Position numbers and translations under genes: made by a program
The notes under the pieces: generated by a model
Database searches by the model: none
Told to the model about the DNA's origin: nothing
Seen by the model: only the letters and a program-made list of their open reading frames with translations
Shown: positions 35,896 through 44,482 of the stretch, in pieces
How the letters are laid out: every line of letters begins with the position of its first letter
Position numbering within the stretch: position 1 is the stretch's first letter
Source of the DNA: Salibacter halophilus
GTDB taxonomy: Bacteria > Bacteroidota > Bacteroidia > Flavobacteriales_G > Salibacteraceae
Assembly: GCF_008806325.1 (NCBI RefSeq)
Contig: NZ_WACR01000001.1
Coordinates: 248,001 to 312,000 of the forward strand
Direction of reading: 5' to 3'
Length of the DNA stretch: 64,000 nucleotides

Positions 35896-37134
35896 TTAGT
35901 TATTAATAATATCTACAGCTTCACGCAAAGAAATACGTTTTCCGCGATAAATCGCAATAACAAACGCATCTTTATAACCCTTTTCCCTCACTTCATCCTG
36001 CACTTCAGTAATTGAGTCAACTGAATTCTCAGCTCCCACAACATACTTGTAAACACCATCTATTTTGACCTCCTCAACATCGCCTAAATTATCAAAATAT
36101 CCTGATACATCATCAATCGGTTCGGGTAATGACGCTAATTGAACGTGAAACACAGGTTTTTCATCATCAGCTTCTTTTTCACGGTCAGAGCCTGATTCAG
36201 CTTCTTCCTCCACCTCTTGTTCATCGGTTTTTTCCGCTTGCTTTTCTTCTTTATCAGGATCAACAGAAGTATCTTCACCTTCCATCGCTATTTTGTAACG
36301 TTTAAAAGCTCTGTAAACAGCTGAGGCCATGTAAACTTTACCGTTTTCAGAATTGAGAAAGTCCTCTTCAGGCGGGTTGCTGATAAAGCCGAGCTCGATA
36401 AGCACACTCGGCATCACTACTCTACTGATAACCCAGTAACCGGCTTGTTTCACACCGCGATCTCTACGATTAACACGTTCCCTAAACTGATCCTGAACGA
36501 GATCTGCAAAATAAATGCTCTGCTCGAGAAACTCTCGCTGCATCATACTGAGAGCAATCATACTCTCAGGTGAAGTTGGATCAAAATTGCCGTAGTTCTC
36601 CTCGTAATCTTCTTCCATTAACATCACGCGGTTCTCACGTTTAGCTACTTCAAGGTTTGCTTCGGTTTTGTGCATTCCCAAAACAAAAGTTTCAGATCCG
36701 TGAGCGTGTGTACTCCCAATCGTATTGCAGTGGATGCTGATAAAAAGATCAGCATCAGCCTCATTTGCAATTTTTGTGCGTTCAATCAGTTTGAGAAAAA
36801 CATCTGTTTCACGCGTCATGATCACTTTTACATCAGGAAAATACTTATTGATGTAATCGCGAAGTTTTAGCCCCACATCCAGGACAATATCAGCTTCAGT
36901 AGCATCGTAACGCCCCGTACCAATAGCTCCCGGGTCTTTTCCACCATGTCCCGGATCGATCACAATTGTTTTAACGCCAAAACTGTTTCGCTCTTGTGCA
37001 ATGATAGTGGCACTGAATACGTTCAACAGGATTGTAGCTAAAAAAGTGATGAAAATGACGTTTAATGTGGACATATATCCTTTTGCCATCTCTGTTTTGA
37101 ATTTTTGTTGCTTAGTTTTGCTGCCCAACTTCAT
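35896..37134 (-). CDS. N-acetylmuramoyl-L-alanine amidase (Amidase_3)
   Basis: The protein is 412 residues. A leader segment (Met16 at 37089 begins a good signal peptide and may be the true start) precedes the zinc amidase with DPGHGG, the catalytic ATEAD glutamate, SIHCN and LIELGFISN. It cleaves peptide from muramic acid in the cell wall. After the catalytic domain come an acidic Glu/Asp-rich linker (~300-335) and a C-terminal SPOR-like domain that would bind denuded glycan. The linker carries the 11-mer at 36183-36192. Divergent from the LptD gene. Confidence 0.9.
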   Translation of the reverse strand: MKLGSKTKQQKFKTEMAKGYMSTLNVIFITFLATILLNVFSATIIAQERNSFGVKTIVIDPGHGGKDPGAIGTGRYDATEADIVLDVGLKLRDYINKYFPDVKVIMTRETDVFLKLIERTKIANEADADLFISIHCNTIGSTHAHGSETFVLGMHKTEANLEVAKRENRVMLMEEDYEENYGNFDPTSPESMIALSMMQREFLEQSIYFADLVQDQFRERVNRRDRGVKQAGYWVISRVVMPSVLIELGFISNPPEEDFLNSENGKVYMASAVYRAFKRYKIAMEGEDTSVDPDKEEKQAEKTDEQEVEEEAESGSDREKEADDEKPVFHVQLASLPEPIDDVSGYFDNLGDVEEVKIDGVYKYVVGAENSVDSITEVQDEVREKGYKDAFVIAIYRGKRISLREAVDIINN

Positions 37135-37141
37135 TATCTTA

Positions 37142-37149
37142 CAAATTTA
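37142..37149 (-). promoter_or_regulatory. Amidase gene -7 promoter element
   Basis: Minus strand TAAATTTG, full match, 8 bases from ATG 37134. Transcription would begin at about that codon, which favours initiation at Met16 (37089). Confidence 0.5.
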
Positions 37150-37159
37150 ACACGAAAGA

Positions 37160-39724
37160 TTGGGGCGTTATTTAAGGCACATATATTTATTTCACCTCAT
37201 TTTGTTGATAGCCCTTTTCCTTTTTACAGGAGCTAACCAACAAGTTTTCGGCCAAAGTGAAACAGGCACTCAGGATTCCGCCAAAGTTGAGCAGGTTGTC
37301 GAGGACTCAACAGGCTCTGACCGTGAGGATAACAGCTTCCTTGAATCAAAAGTAGACTACAATGCTGAAGACTCGATGATCATTGATATGCAGCAACAAA
37401 AAGCATATCTCTACGGGAATGCGATTGTTACTTATGAAGATTTAAAACTCGAAGCTGATTACATTGAAATAGATTTCAATTCGAACCTCGTGATGGCTAA
37501 AGGCCTTCCAGATTCTACAGGTGAAGTGAAAGGGAAGCCTCTTTTTACTGAAAAAGGCCAGCAATACGAAGCAGGTCAAATGACCTACAACTTTAAAACG
37601 AAAAAAGGAAAGATTAAAGATGCTCTTACTCAACAAGGTGATGGCTATATTCACGGGCAGGATATCAAAAAAGAGAACGACAATATTTTCTTTATTAAAA
37701 ACGGCCGCTACACAACCTGCAATAAAGAAGATCCCCACTTTTATATACTTGCCTCAAAGCTGAAAGTCATCAACAATGAAAAGATTGTGACGGGTCCTGC
37801 CAATATGTGGGTCAGCGATATTCCTACTCCGCTCGCTATTCCGTTTGGTTTTTTCCCAAACAAACGAGGTAGACAAAGCGGTGTGATGATTCCCAGTTAC
37901 GGCTTTTCTCCTGAGCGTGGTTATTTCCTTCAAAACGGAGGATTATATTTCGGGATAAGCGATAATTTTGATGCTTCCATACGAGGTGATATTTACTCAA
38001 ATCTCTCATGGTCTACTAATACGCGAATCAATTACAAAAAGCGTTATAAAAGAAAAGGCTCTTTTGATTTTCAGTATACTGATGCAAAAGATGGGGACCC
38101 TGAAACAACAGACTTCACTAGAAGAGAGAGCTTTTTTGTCAAATGGAATCATTCTCAAGATCCAAAAGCATACCCAAACAGTGACTTTAGAGCCACAGTC
38201 AACTTTGGTAGTACTGATTTTTATCAAAACACATTTAATAGCGAAATCAGAAATGTGGTAAGGAACGACTTTGCATCGAATATTTCTTACACAAAGAATT
38301 TCGCTAACTCCCCTTTCAACCTTACATTTAACGGTAGTCATAGTCAAAACAGCAGACAGGAAAGTGTAACAGCTACACTCCCTCAGGCTACATTAACTAT
38401 GAGCCGGATTTTCCCCTTTAAACGGAAAGTGCGTGTAGGAAGTGAAAAATGGTATGAGCGTATAGGTTTTTCGTACAGTACAGATATGAAAAACACAGTT
38501 ACAACTTCAGCATCTGAATTCAATCTCCCCAATATTGAAGACCGAATGCGATACGGTGTTCGTCACAGTATTCCTATTTCAACATCGATTAAAGCAGGAC
38601 ATTTCACATTTAGCCCAAACATCAACATCAACGAGGTGTGGCAGTTTCAAACGATCAGGAAACAATACGACCCTGAGCTGGAAAATAACGTGAGACAAGA
38701 TACACTCCAGGAGTTTAGAAGATTCGGTAATTATTCTGCATCTATGGGACTCGCTACAAAGCTATACGGTATGTACAGCTTTGGTGAAAACAATAAAGTT
38801 GAAGCAGTGAGACACACATTCACACCAAACGTAAGCCTGCAATTCACTCCTGATTTCAGCAGCAGCGAAAGTGGTTACTTTGAAGAATATCAGGTTGACT
38901 CTTTGGGAAACACTCAACAATATTCTGTATTTGAAGGTGGTATTTACGGAGCTCCAAATCAGAACCAGAGAGCTGTCATCAATTTCGACTTGCAGAACAA
39001 TGTTGAAATGAAATATAAATCTGAAAATGATAGTGGCGATGTTGAATTCAAAAAAGCTCCTATCCTTGAAATGTTGAGTGCCAACTGGAACTATGACTTA
39101 CTGAGCGACTCACTCAATTGGTCACCAGTTAACCTCCAATTAAGAACGACAATTGCTAAAATCATAAATCTTCGCGGAGATTTGCGGTTAGATCCTTACG
39201 CCCTCAATGAAAATGGTCAACGCATCAATGAGTTTCAATGGGATGAAAACCAAAGACCATTCAGAATGACACAAGGCTCTGTTAATGTTGGATTCCAATT
39301 TCAAAGCAGTAATGTCAAAAACCGCTCAACTGATAAGGGCACAGAGGCTGAAAAGGAAGACGTAGAAAACAATCCTGACGCCTACGTCAACTTTAATATT
39401 CCGTGGCGTTTATCAGTGAATTATAATTTTCAGGTTCGCAAAACAGGAAACAGAACAAGCCAAATAAACAGTGTCAATTTCAACGGTGAAGTCAACCTCA
39501 CTGAGAACTGGAGAATCTCATTCAGGAGTGGTTACGATATTGAAAACAAACAGCTCAATATCACATCATTTGATGTGTACCGCGATCTTCACTGCTGGCA
39601 AATTCGCTTTAATATCATACCGTTTGGTTCGCGTCAATCTTACAACTTTAACATTGGTGTGAAAGCTCCTATGTTACAAGATTTAAAGCTACAACGTAAA
39701 CGTAGTTGGTTCGATAATCAGTAA
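37160..39724 (+). CDS. lptD: LptD-like lipopolysaccharide assembly protein
   Basis: The 854-residue protein starts at TTG 37160; no ATG or GTG precedes the signal peptide, which runs to about residue 31. An N-terminal OstA-like jellyroll (~55-200, AYLYGNAIVTYEDLKLEADYIEIDFNSN) is followed by the LptD segment PTPLAIPFGFFPNKRGRQSG and a long C-terminal barrel. It inserts lipopolysaccharide in the outer leaflet. The linker after the signal carries the 11-mer at 37313-37322 (TGSDRED). A lipoprotein gene follows 10 bases downstream. Confidence 0.88.
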   Translation: MGRYLRHIYLFHLILLIALFLFTGANQQVFGQSETGTQDSAKVEQVVEDSTGSDREDNSFLESKVDYNAEDSMIIDMQQQKAYLYGNAIVTYEDLKLEADYIEIDFNSNLVMAKGLPDSTGEVKGKPLFTEKGQQYEAGQMTYNFKTKKGKIKDALTQQGDGYIHGQDIKKENDNIFFIKNGRYTTCNKEDPHFYILASKLKVINNEKIVTGPANMWVSDIPTPLAIPFGFFPNKRGRQSGVMIPSYGFSPERGYFLQNGGLYFGISDNFDASIRGDIYSNLSWSTNTRINYKKRYKRKGSFDFQYTDAKDGDPETTDFTRRESFFVKWNHSQDPKAYPNSDFRATVNFGSTDFYQNTFNSEIRNVVRNDFASNISYTKNFANSPFNLTFNGSHSQNSRQESVTATLPQATLTMSRIFPFKRKVRVGSEKWYERIGFSYSTDMKNTVTTSASEFNLPNIEDRMRYGVRHSIPISTSIKAGHFTFSPNININEVWQFQTIRKQYDPELENNVRQDTLQEFRRFGNYSASMGLATKLYGMYSFGENNKVEAVRHTFTPNVSLQFTPDFSSSESGYFEEYQVDSLGNTQQYSVFEGGIYGAPNQNQRAVINFDLQNNVEMKYKSENDSGDVEFKKAPILEMLSANWNYDLLSDSLNWSPVNLQLRTTIAKIINLRGDLRLDPYALNENGQRINEFQWDENQRPFRMTQGSVNVGFQFQSSNVKNRSTDKGTEAEKEDVENNPDAYVNFNIPWRLSVNYNFQVRKTGNRTSQINSVNFNGEVNLTENWRISFRSGYDIENKQLNITSFDVYRDLHCWQIRFNIIPFGSRQSYNFNIGVKAPMLQDLKLQRKRSWFDNQ

Positions 39725-39733
39725 ATTTACAAC

Positions 39734-40498
39734 ATGAAATTTTCATTTATCGGTCAGATCCAATTTCGGTTCCTCATCATTTTGGGTTTATTTCTAACCA
39801 GTTGCGGAAATCAATCTGAAAAATCATCAGCTGAGAAATCTGATTCCACAATCAAAAAGCCAACTATTCAGCACAAACTGATCGAACGAACAGTTGACAA
39901 CTGCAACACACAAAGCGATACGTGTACATATGCCAGCGTTAAGTACCCGGTTTTTTCCGGCTCTGACCGAGACAAAGAACTCAATAAATTTATTTTTGAT
40001 TCAATCCTAAATGTCAATGACACTAGTGAATTGAGAAGTTCTTTGGATTCGTTCCTAATTCAATGGCGCAAAACTTATGAAATGATGGATGAAGCAATGC
40101 CATGGGTTAAGGAAAGTGCATTTATGGCTTCATTTGAAGATTCGTTGCTTCACATCGAACAGAGTCATTATTTGTACAGCGGAGGCGCTCACGGGAACTA
40201 CGGAGAGTTTCACAGCTACTTTTCATGGCCTGAATTAAGACATTTAAGCTGGAAAAATTTCATTGATGAAAGTGAAAATGAGCTCATTGCTAAACTCAAA
40301 ACTAACCACGCAAAAGCGATGAAAAGCAAGAGCTATAATGATTTGATAGACAAAGGATATATATTTGACGATTCGCTATATGTTCACAATAATTTCGTGA
40401 TTGGGAAAGACAGCATTTCATTCCTTTACAATCCATATGAAATAGCCCCATACTCTGAAGGAATTGTAAAGATTAAAGCCGAGAGAACGAACAAATGA
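39734..40498 (+). CDS. Lipoprotein, DUF3298/RsiV-like
   Basis: The 254-residue protein has a lipoprotein signal (lipobox LTSCG, Cys ~25). It shows a Bacteroidota DUF4163/DUF3298 pattern: VKYPVFSG, SLLHIEQSHYLYSGGAHGNYG and SISFLYNPYEIAPYSEG. Relatives bind small ligands such as lysozyme or peptidoglycan fragments in other bacteria; here the role is unknown. It probably shares a transcript with lptD. The two 11-mer copies lie in the signal peptide (39752) and in a loop (39959). Confidence 0.82.
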   Translation: MKFSFIGQIQFRFLIILGLFLTSCGNQSEKSSAEKSDSTIKKPTIQHKLIERTVDNCNTQSDTCTYASVKYPVFSGSDRDKELNKFIFDSILNVNDTSELRSSLDSFLIQWRKTYEMMDEAMPWVKESAFMASFEDSLLHIEQSHYLYSGGAHGNYGEFHSYFSWPELRHLSWKNFIDESENELIAKLKTNHAKAMKSKSYNDLIDKGYIFDDSLYVHNNFVIGKDSISFLYNPYEIAPYSEGIVKIKAERTNK

Positions 40499-40544
40499 AT
40501 ATTATTCTTATCTTGGACTCGCTCAAAATACTAACCTCATTAAG

Positions 40545-40907
40545 ATGTGCATTTTAGTTGTAGATGATGATCCAATTGCTCGCCTGATCATTGAACAGAA
40601 TTTGAAATTAGCTCAAATTGACAATGAAATCCTTTCTGCTGAAAACGGAAAAGAAGCATTGAACATGATAAAATCTTCGAAACCTGAAATTGTTTTACTC
40701 GACCTGAACATGCCTGTCATGAACGGGTTTGATCTTCTCGATTCTATGACTGAAAATGGCATTGAAACCGATGTGTACATCATCACTTCAAGCACATTGC
40801 AAAACGATAGAACCAAGAGCTACAAATACCAATCGGTAAAAGGTTTTTTTGAAAAACCGATCAATAAAACAGATATCGATCAGGTGAAAAAATCGCTCAA
40901 AGGTTAA
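40545..40907 (+). CDS. Single-domain response regulator (CheY-like)
   Basis: The 120-residue receiver domain has acidic triad residues near position 7-9 (VVDDDP), phospho-acceptor D53 (LLDLNMPVMNGF), and a C-terminal lysine in FFEKPIN. No output domain is attached. It could receive phosphate from an unlinked kinase. Convergent with NDH-2, overlapping by 4 bases. It is a stand-alone receiver and might join a phosphorelay with hybrid kinases such as the one at 49426. Confidence 0.92.
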   Translation: MCILVVDDDPIARLIIEQNLKLAQIDNEILSAENGKEALNMIKSSKPEIVLLDLNMPVMNGFDLLDSMTENGIETDVYIITSSTLQNDRTKSYKYQSVKGFFEKPINKTDIDQVKKSLKG

Positions 40908-42184
40908 ACATGTTCCTTTTTCTTCTCAAACGGCCTTATAATCAATCGGGCTCCTTTGTCGTATTTGACATAAGCATACGTCCAGTTAATTAAAGTCACC
41001 ATTTTGTTGCGAAAGCCAACGAGCGCAATCAAGTGAATAAACATCCAAATAAACCAGGCTAAAGCTCCACCAAGGCTGATGTTATTCAGATCCACAACCG
41101 CTCTGTTTCGTCCAACAGTTGCCATTGACCCCAGATCTTTATATTTAAACGGTGTTGTCTTTTTGCCCTTTTCGAGTTTAAATAAATTCTTTGCGAGATG
41201 CTCGCCTTGCTGAATTGCCGGTTGAGCAACCTGCGGATGTCCGTTCGGGTACTGATCGGTTTGCATTGCCGCCACGTCTCCCAAAGCAAAGATGTTTTGG
41301 TAACCATCAACACGACTAATTTCATCCACTTTGTAGCGTCCATTTTTGAGTAGGCTCTCCCCATTTATTCCTTCAATAGGACGAGCCTGAACACCTGCTG
41401 CCCAAATAAGCGTTTTGCTTTCGAGCTCACCTTTTGATGTTTGAGCAACGTTTCCGTCAAAATCTTTCACCATGGTATTCAGCCAAACCTGAACACCTAA
41501 TTCTTCGAGATAGTTTTCAGCTTTCTTTGCCGAGTATTTACTCATTCCGGCAAGTAATGAATCTCCCGCTTCTAAAAGGTGAATTTGCATCAAGCGCAAG
41601 TCGAGATCGGGATAATCGTTGGGAAGCACGTGTGATTTCAACTCTGCCAAAGCTCCGGCCAATTCGGTTCCGGTTGGTCCACCGCCAACAATCACAAAAT
41701 TCATCAGCTTTGTGCGTTCCTCAATATCTTTGGTGAGAAGTGCTTTCTCAAAATTCTCGAGTATCAAGCTTCTCAGGTTGAGCGCCTCGGGAACAGATTT
41801 CATCGGCATCGCATGCTTTTTGATTTTCTCGTTCCCGAAAAAATTGGTTCCGGTTCCGGTCGCAATGACGAGGTAGTCGTAATGGATCGGACCAATACTC
41901 GTGTTTACGATTTGCTCATCAGTATTGACTTTTTCCACTTCAGCTACTCTAAAATGAAAGTGCTTTTTGCTGCTGAAAATTTTACGGAGTGGATAAGCGA
42001 TGCTATCGGGTTCTAACCCTGATGTAGCAACCTGATAAAGAAGTGGTTGAAAAGTGTGGTAATTGTGTTTATCGAGTAAAACGGTTTGGAAATTTTTATC
42101 TCTGATTTCTCTGGCTATTGCCATACCACCAAAACCTCCACCAATGATAACGACACGAGGGAGATTTTTAACCGGAATGTTCAT
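40904..42184 (-). CDS. ndh: Type II NADH dehydrogenase (NDH-2)
   Basis: The 426-residue flavoprotein has an N-terminal FAD site (VIIGGGFGGMAIAREI), an NADH-site glycine motif (VIVGGGPTGTELAGALAEL) and a C-terminal membrane-associated segment (LAWFIWMFIHLIALVGF). It oxidises NADH and reduces quinone without pumping ions. It is the third gene of a short operon with two small proteins upstream. Confidence 0.93.
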   Translation of the reverse strand: MNIPVKNLPRVVIIGGGFGGMAIAREIRDKNFQTVLLDKHNYHTFQPLLYQVATSGLEPDSIAYPLRKIFSSKKHFHFRVAEVEKVNTDEQIVNTSIGPIHYDYLVIATGTGTNFFGNEKIKKHAMPMKSVPEALNLRSLILENFEKALLTKDIEERTKLMNFVIVGGGPTGTELAGALAELKSHVLPNDYPDLDLRLMQIHLLEAGDSLLAGMSKYSAKKAENYLEELGVQVWLNTMVKDFDGNVAQTSKGELESKTLIWAAGVQARPIEGINGESLLKNGRYKVDEISRVDGYQNIFALGDVAAMQTDQYPNGHPQVAQPAIQQGEHLAKNLFKLEKGKKTTPFKYKDLGSMATVGRNRAVVDLNNISLGGALAWFIWMFIHLIALVGFRNKMVTLINWTYAYVKYDKGARLIIRPFEKKKEHV

Positions 42185-42188
42185 GAGA

Positions 42189-42410
42189 CTACCTTTCTGA
42201 TTTACTTTTTAATAATTCGATGCGCAATGAATCTGCCTCTTTTTGAGCTTTGTACTTATCGAGAAGCAGATTTTGCCTGTGTTGTGCCTGCTTGAGAATC
42301 TCGTTGTTCAACACGTCAATTATCGTGTTTTGATGATACGAGAAAAAGGCAAAGGCCACAATAATCAGCGACATAAAAAGGATGAGAATATTTTTTCTAT
42401 CGCTCAGCAT
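42189..42410 (-). CDS. Small single-pass membrane protein with coiled coil
   Basis: The 73-residue protein has one membrane helix (9-26, LILFMSLIIVAFAFFSYH) and then a charged heptad-like stretch to the end. It lies four bases before the ndh start and two bases after the 90-residue protein gene, so the three are cotranscribed. It could be an accessory or stabilising subunit of NDH-2, but nothing in the sequence proves that. No known family recognised. Confidence 0.65.
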   Translation of the reverse strand: MLSDRKNILILFMSLIIVAFAFFSYHQNTIIDVLNNEILKQAQHRQNLLLDKYKAQKEADSLRIELLKSKSER

Positions 42411-42412
42411 CC

Positions 42413-42685
42413 TTATTTTGCTTCTTTTGAAAGTTCTTCGAATAACTTCAATAACTTAGCCTTCATATCTGCACGAAGATTATTGAAGTATTCTGATTTT
42501 TCGTGATTGTGCTTGCCTTCATTCACACGAATGATGAGTTCATCGTATTCATTAACTGCTTTATCGATGATAGGCTCTAGCTTCGATCGCTTTTTAGGAT
42601 ATTGCATAATGCACTCATAGCACTCGTCAATAAAATCTGCAAATTGAAAATTGATCTCCTTTTTTAAACCGCGAATGTTTGCCAT
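42413..42685 (-). CDS. Small helical conserved hypothetical protein (90 aa)
   Basis: The sequence is almost fully helical and charged (FADFIDECYECIMQYPKKRSKLEPIIDKAVNEYDELIIRVN). No signal or membrane segment. First gene of the ndh operon and divergent from the methyltransferase. It looks genuinely coding. Function unknown. Confidence 0.72.
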   Translation of the reverse strand: MANIRGLKKEINFQFADFIDECYECIMQYPKKRSKLEPIIDKAVNEYDELIIRVNEGKHNHEKSEYFNNLRADMKAKLLKLFEELSKEAK

Positions 42686-42707
42686 GGCCTTGATATTGAA
42701 ATAAAAA

Positions 42708-42715
42708 TAATTTTG
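42708..42715 (+). promoter_or_regulatory. Methyltransferase gene -7 promoter element
   Basis: TAATTTTG, full match to TAnnTTTG, about 30 bases before ATG 42746. Confidence 0.5.
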
Positions 42716-42745
42716 TTCAAATTTAGCAATTCAATTGTAGCGTTC

Positions 42746-43468
42746 ATGCAAAATGAAGAAAACAACGATATTTTAGGAAAAGCATTGATGGATTTCCTTC
42801 ATAACAGGGATCCTGAGGATGTAGTTGTGATCAATGACCTCAACCATACAGACCTCTACCCTATCGATTACTTTTTCCGTGATTACGCCAGCTTGCCCGA
42901 TTTAGAAAAAACAGCGCTCAAATACTGTGAGGGAAAAGTCCTCGATATTGGAGCCGGAGCCGGTGTTCATTCACTCATCTTGCAGGAGCAGGGATTTGAA
43001 GTAAGAGCCATTGACCGATCTAAAAACGCGTTTAAAGTGATGCGGTATTTGGGAGTTGAGAAATGCAGGCAAATGGATTTTTTCGAAATCGACAAAGAAC
43101 GCTACGACACGCTACTCCTACTCATGAACGGAATTGGAATTGTGGGAAAGCTCAATCGACTCCCCGAGTTTTTTGAGAAAGCTAAAGAAATGCTGCATCC
43201 GGGCGGACAAATAATCCTGGACTCAACTGATATCGAATACATGTACAAAGAGCCCGATGAAAGTATCAGGATCGACAACAGCAAAGATTATTACGGGGAA
43301 ATTGAGTACACCATGAAGTACAAAGGTGAAACCGGAGATCCTTTTCCGTGGCTTTTTATTGATTTTCGCACACTTTGTCAATACGCCAAAAAGAGTGGAT
43401 TTACCTGTGATATCCTGAGCATGGAGGGCAAAAACCACTACCTGGCCAAACTAATTTTTCGAGCTTAG
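42746..43468 (+). CDS. Class I SAM-dependent methyltransferase
   Basis: The protein is 240 residues from ATG 42746; the TTG at 42713 overlaps the promoter. The SAM-binding motif VLDIGAGAGVHSLIL is followed by an acidic strand VRAIDRSKNA and LLMNGIGIVGKL. The acceptor substrate cannot be inferred. Its end overlaps the convergent lipoprotein gene by 18 bases. Confidence 0.88.
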   Translation: MQNEENNDILGKALMDFLHNRDPEDVVVINDLNHTDLYPIDYFFRDYASLPDLEKTALKYCEGKVLDIGAGAGVHSLILQEQGFEVRAIDRSKNAFKVMRYLGVEKCRQMDFFEIDKERYDTLLLLMNGIGIVGKLNRLPEFFEKAKEMLHPGGQIILDSTDIEYMYKEPDESIRIDNSKDYYGEIEYTMKYKGETGDPFPWLFIDFRTLCQYAKKSGFTCDILSMEGKNHYLAKLIFRA

Positions 43469-44482
43469 ATACGGTTTAAAAGGCTCCAAATCTTTACTTC
43501 GCTGTTTTAAAACCTCCAAATAAGATTTAGCCAATCGGGAATCGTAATTTTCAATACAGCGCTCAGCCCATGTAATTGCTAGATCTAAATCACCGGCCAT
43601 TTCGCTGGCAAGTGCCATGTTGTAACTCGCTTTTTCGGCAATTTTTTCACGGTCAGAGCCGGCCAACTCAAACCACAAATCGGTAGCTTGCGGCCAGTCG
43701 CCTTTAATTGCCAGGTTTCCCGCTTCAACGAGTTCATCATTGCCGTACAAATACATAGTCCGCTGTACATCTCTCCAGTGCAAGCTCACCATTTTAGCGA
43801 TGTTACTCCCCACAAACAGAGCCGTTTGTTCGAGCATTGAAGCTTCATCTGGCATGTTGAAATGAACTTCCTGGGGCGATTCACCAGAAGCCATGCTCGT
43901 GAGTTGATCACTCACCTGACTTTGAGAGAGCACTTCTCCATTTCGGTTGTAAATTCTAAAAAAGATTGTCATGCTCACCGTTTGTGATCCATCAAAATAC
44001 GGAACGCGCACAGTGCCGTATGATCTATCAACGGGAGCGCTGTAAGTGACCTGTCCGTTTGCATCAATCGAAGCATCATAACCTTCAAGAACGAGAACTA
44101 AATCAGCTTCAATTTTATCGAAAATCGCATCCAGCGCTTTCTTGGGAAGAGGCCCGCTTTTCATTCTGCTGAGCGGATTTACCTTAAACGAATCTGCAAT
44201 TTGAGGCGTGTAGTAATTGACCTCCTTAAATGCTTTGCTTATTCCGACTAAAGTATAATGCTGGATGTAATTGTTTTGAGCATTGATTTGCTCGATGAAA
44301 GTTCCATTCCTGTAGAACTCAGTAAGCGCGAACTCACTATCGATGTTGTTGAAGAGCGCCATCGGTTGTGGGAGCTTCACCAACCCCGATTGGGGCGGGT
44401 GAAGCACCTCAATTTCCAATTTTGTTGTAGCGCAACTACCAAATAAAAAAAGACAAACCGCTAAACACGTAAAAAACCTCAT
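43451..44482 (-). CDS. DUF6340-like lipoprotein with TPR-like C-terminus
   Basis: The 343-residue protein has a lipoprotein signal (LFGSCATTK). The first half has the pattern EVLHPPQSGLVKLPQ and repeats typical of Bacteroidota DUF6340. The C-terminal ~90 residues form two or three TPR-like helical pairs (EKIAEKASYNMALASEMAGDLDLAITWAERCIEN). The 11-mer copy 43651-43660 falls exactly at the junction before the TPR part (AGSDREKI). Function unknown; outer-membrane anchoring is likely. The end of accC overlaps its start by 4 bases. Confidence 0.8.
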   Translation of the reverse strand: MRFFTCLAVCLFLFGSCATTKLEIEVLHPPQSGLVKLPQPMALFNNIDSEFALTEFYRNGTFIEQINAQNNYIQHYTLVGISKAFKEVNYYTPQIADSFKVNPLSRMKSGPLPKKALDAIFDKIEADLVLVLEGYDASIDANGQVTYSAPVDRSYGTVRVPYFDGSQTVSMTIFFRIYNRNGEVLSQSQVSDQLTSMASGESPQEVHFNMPDEASMLEQTALFVGSNIAKMVSLHWRDVQRTMYLYGNDELVEAGNLAIKGDWPQATDLWFELAGSDREKIAEKASYNMALASEMAGDLDLAITWAERCIENYDSRLAKSYLEVLKQRSKDLEPFKPYLSSKN

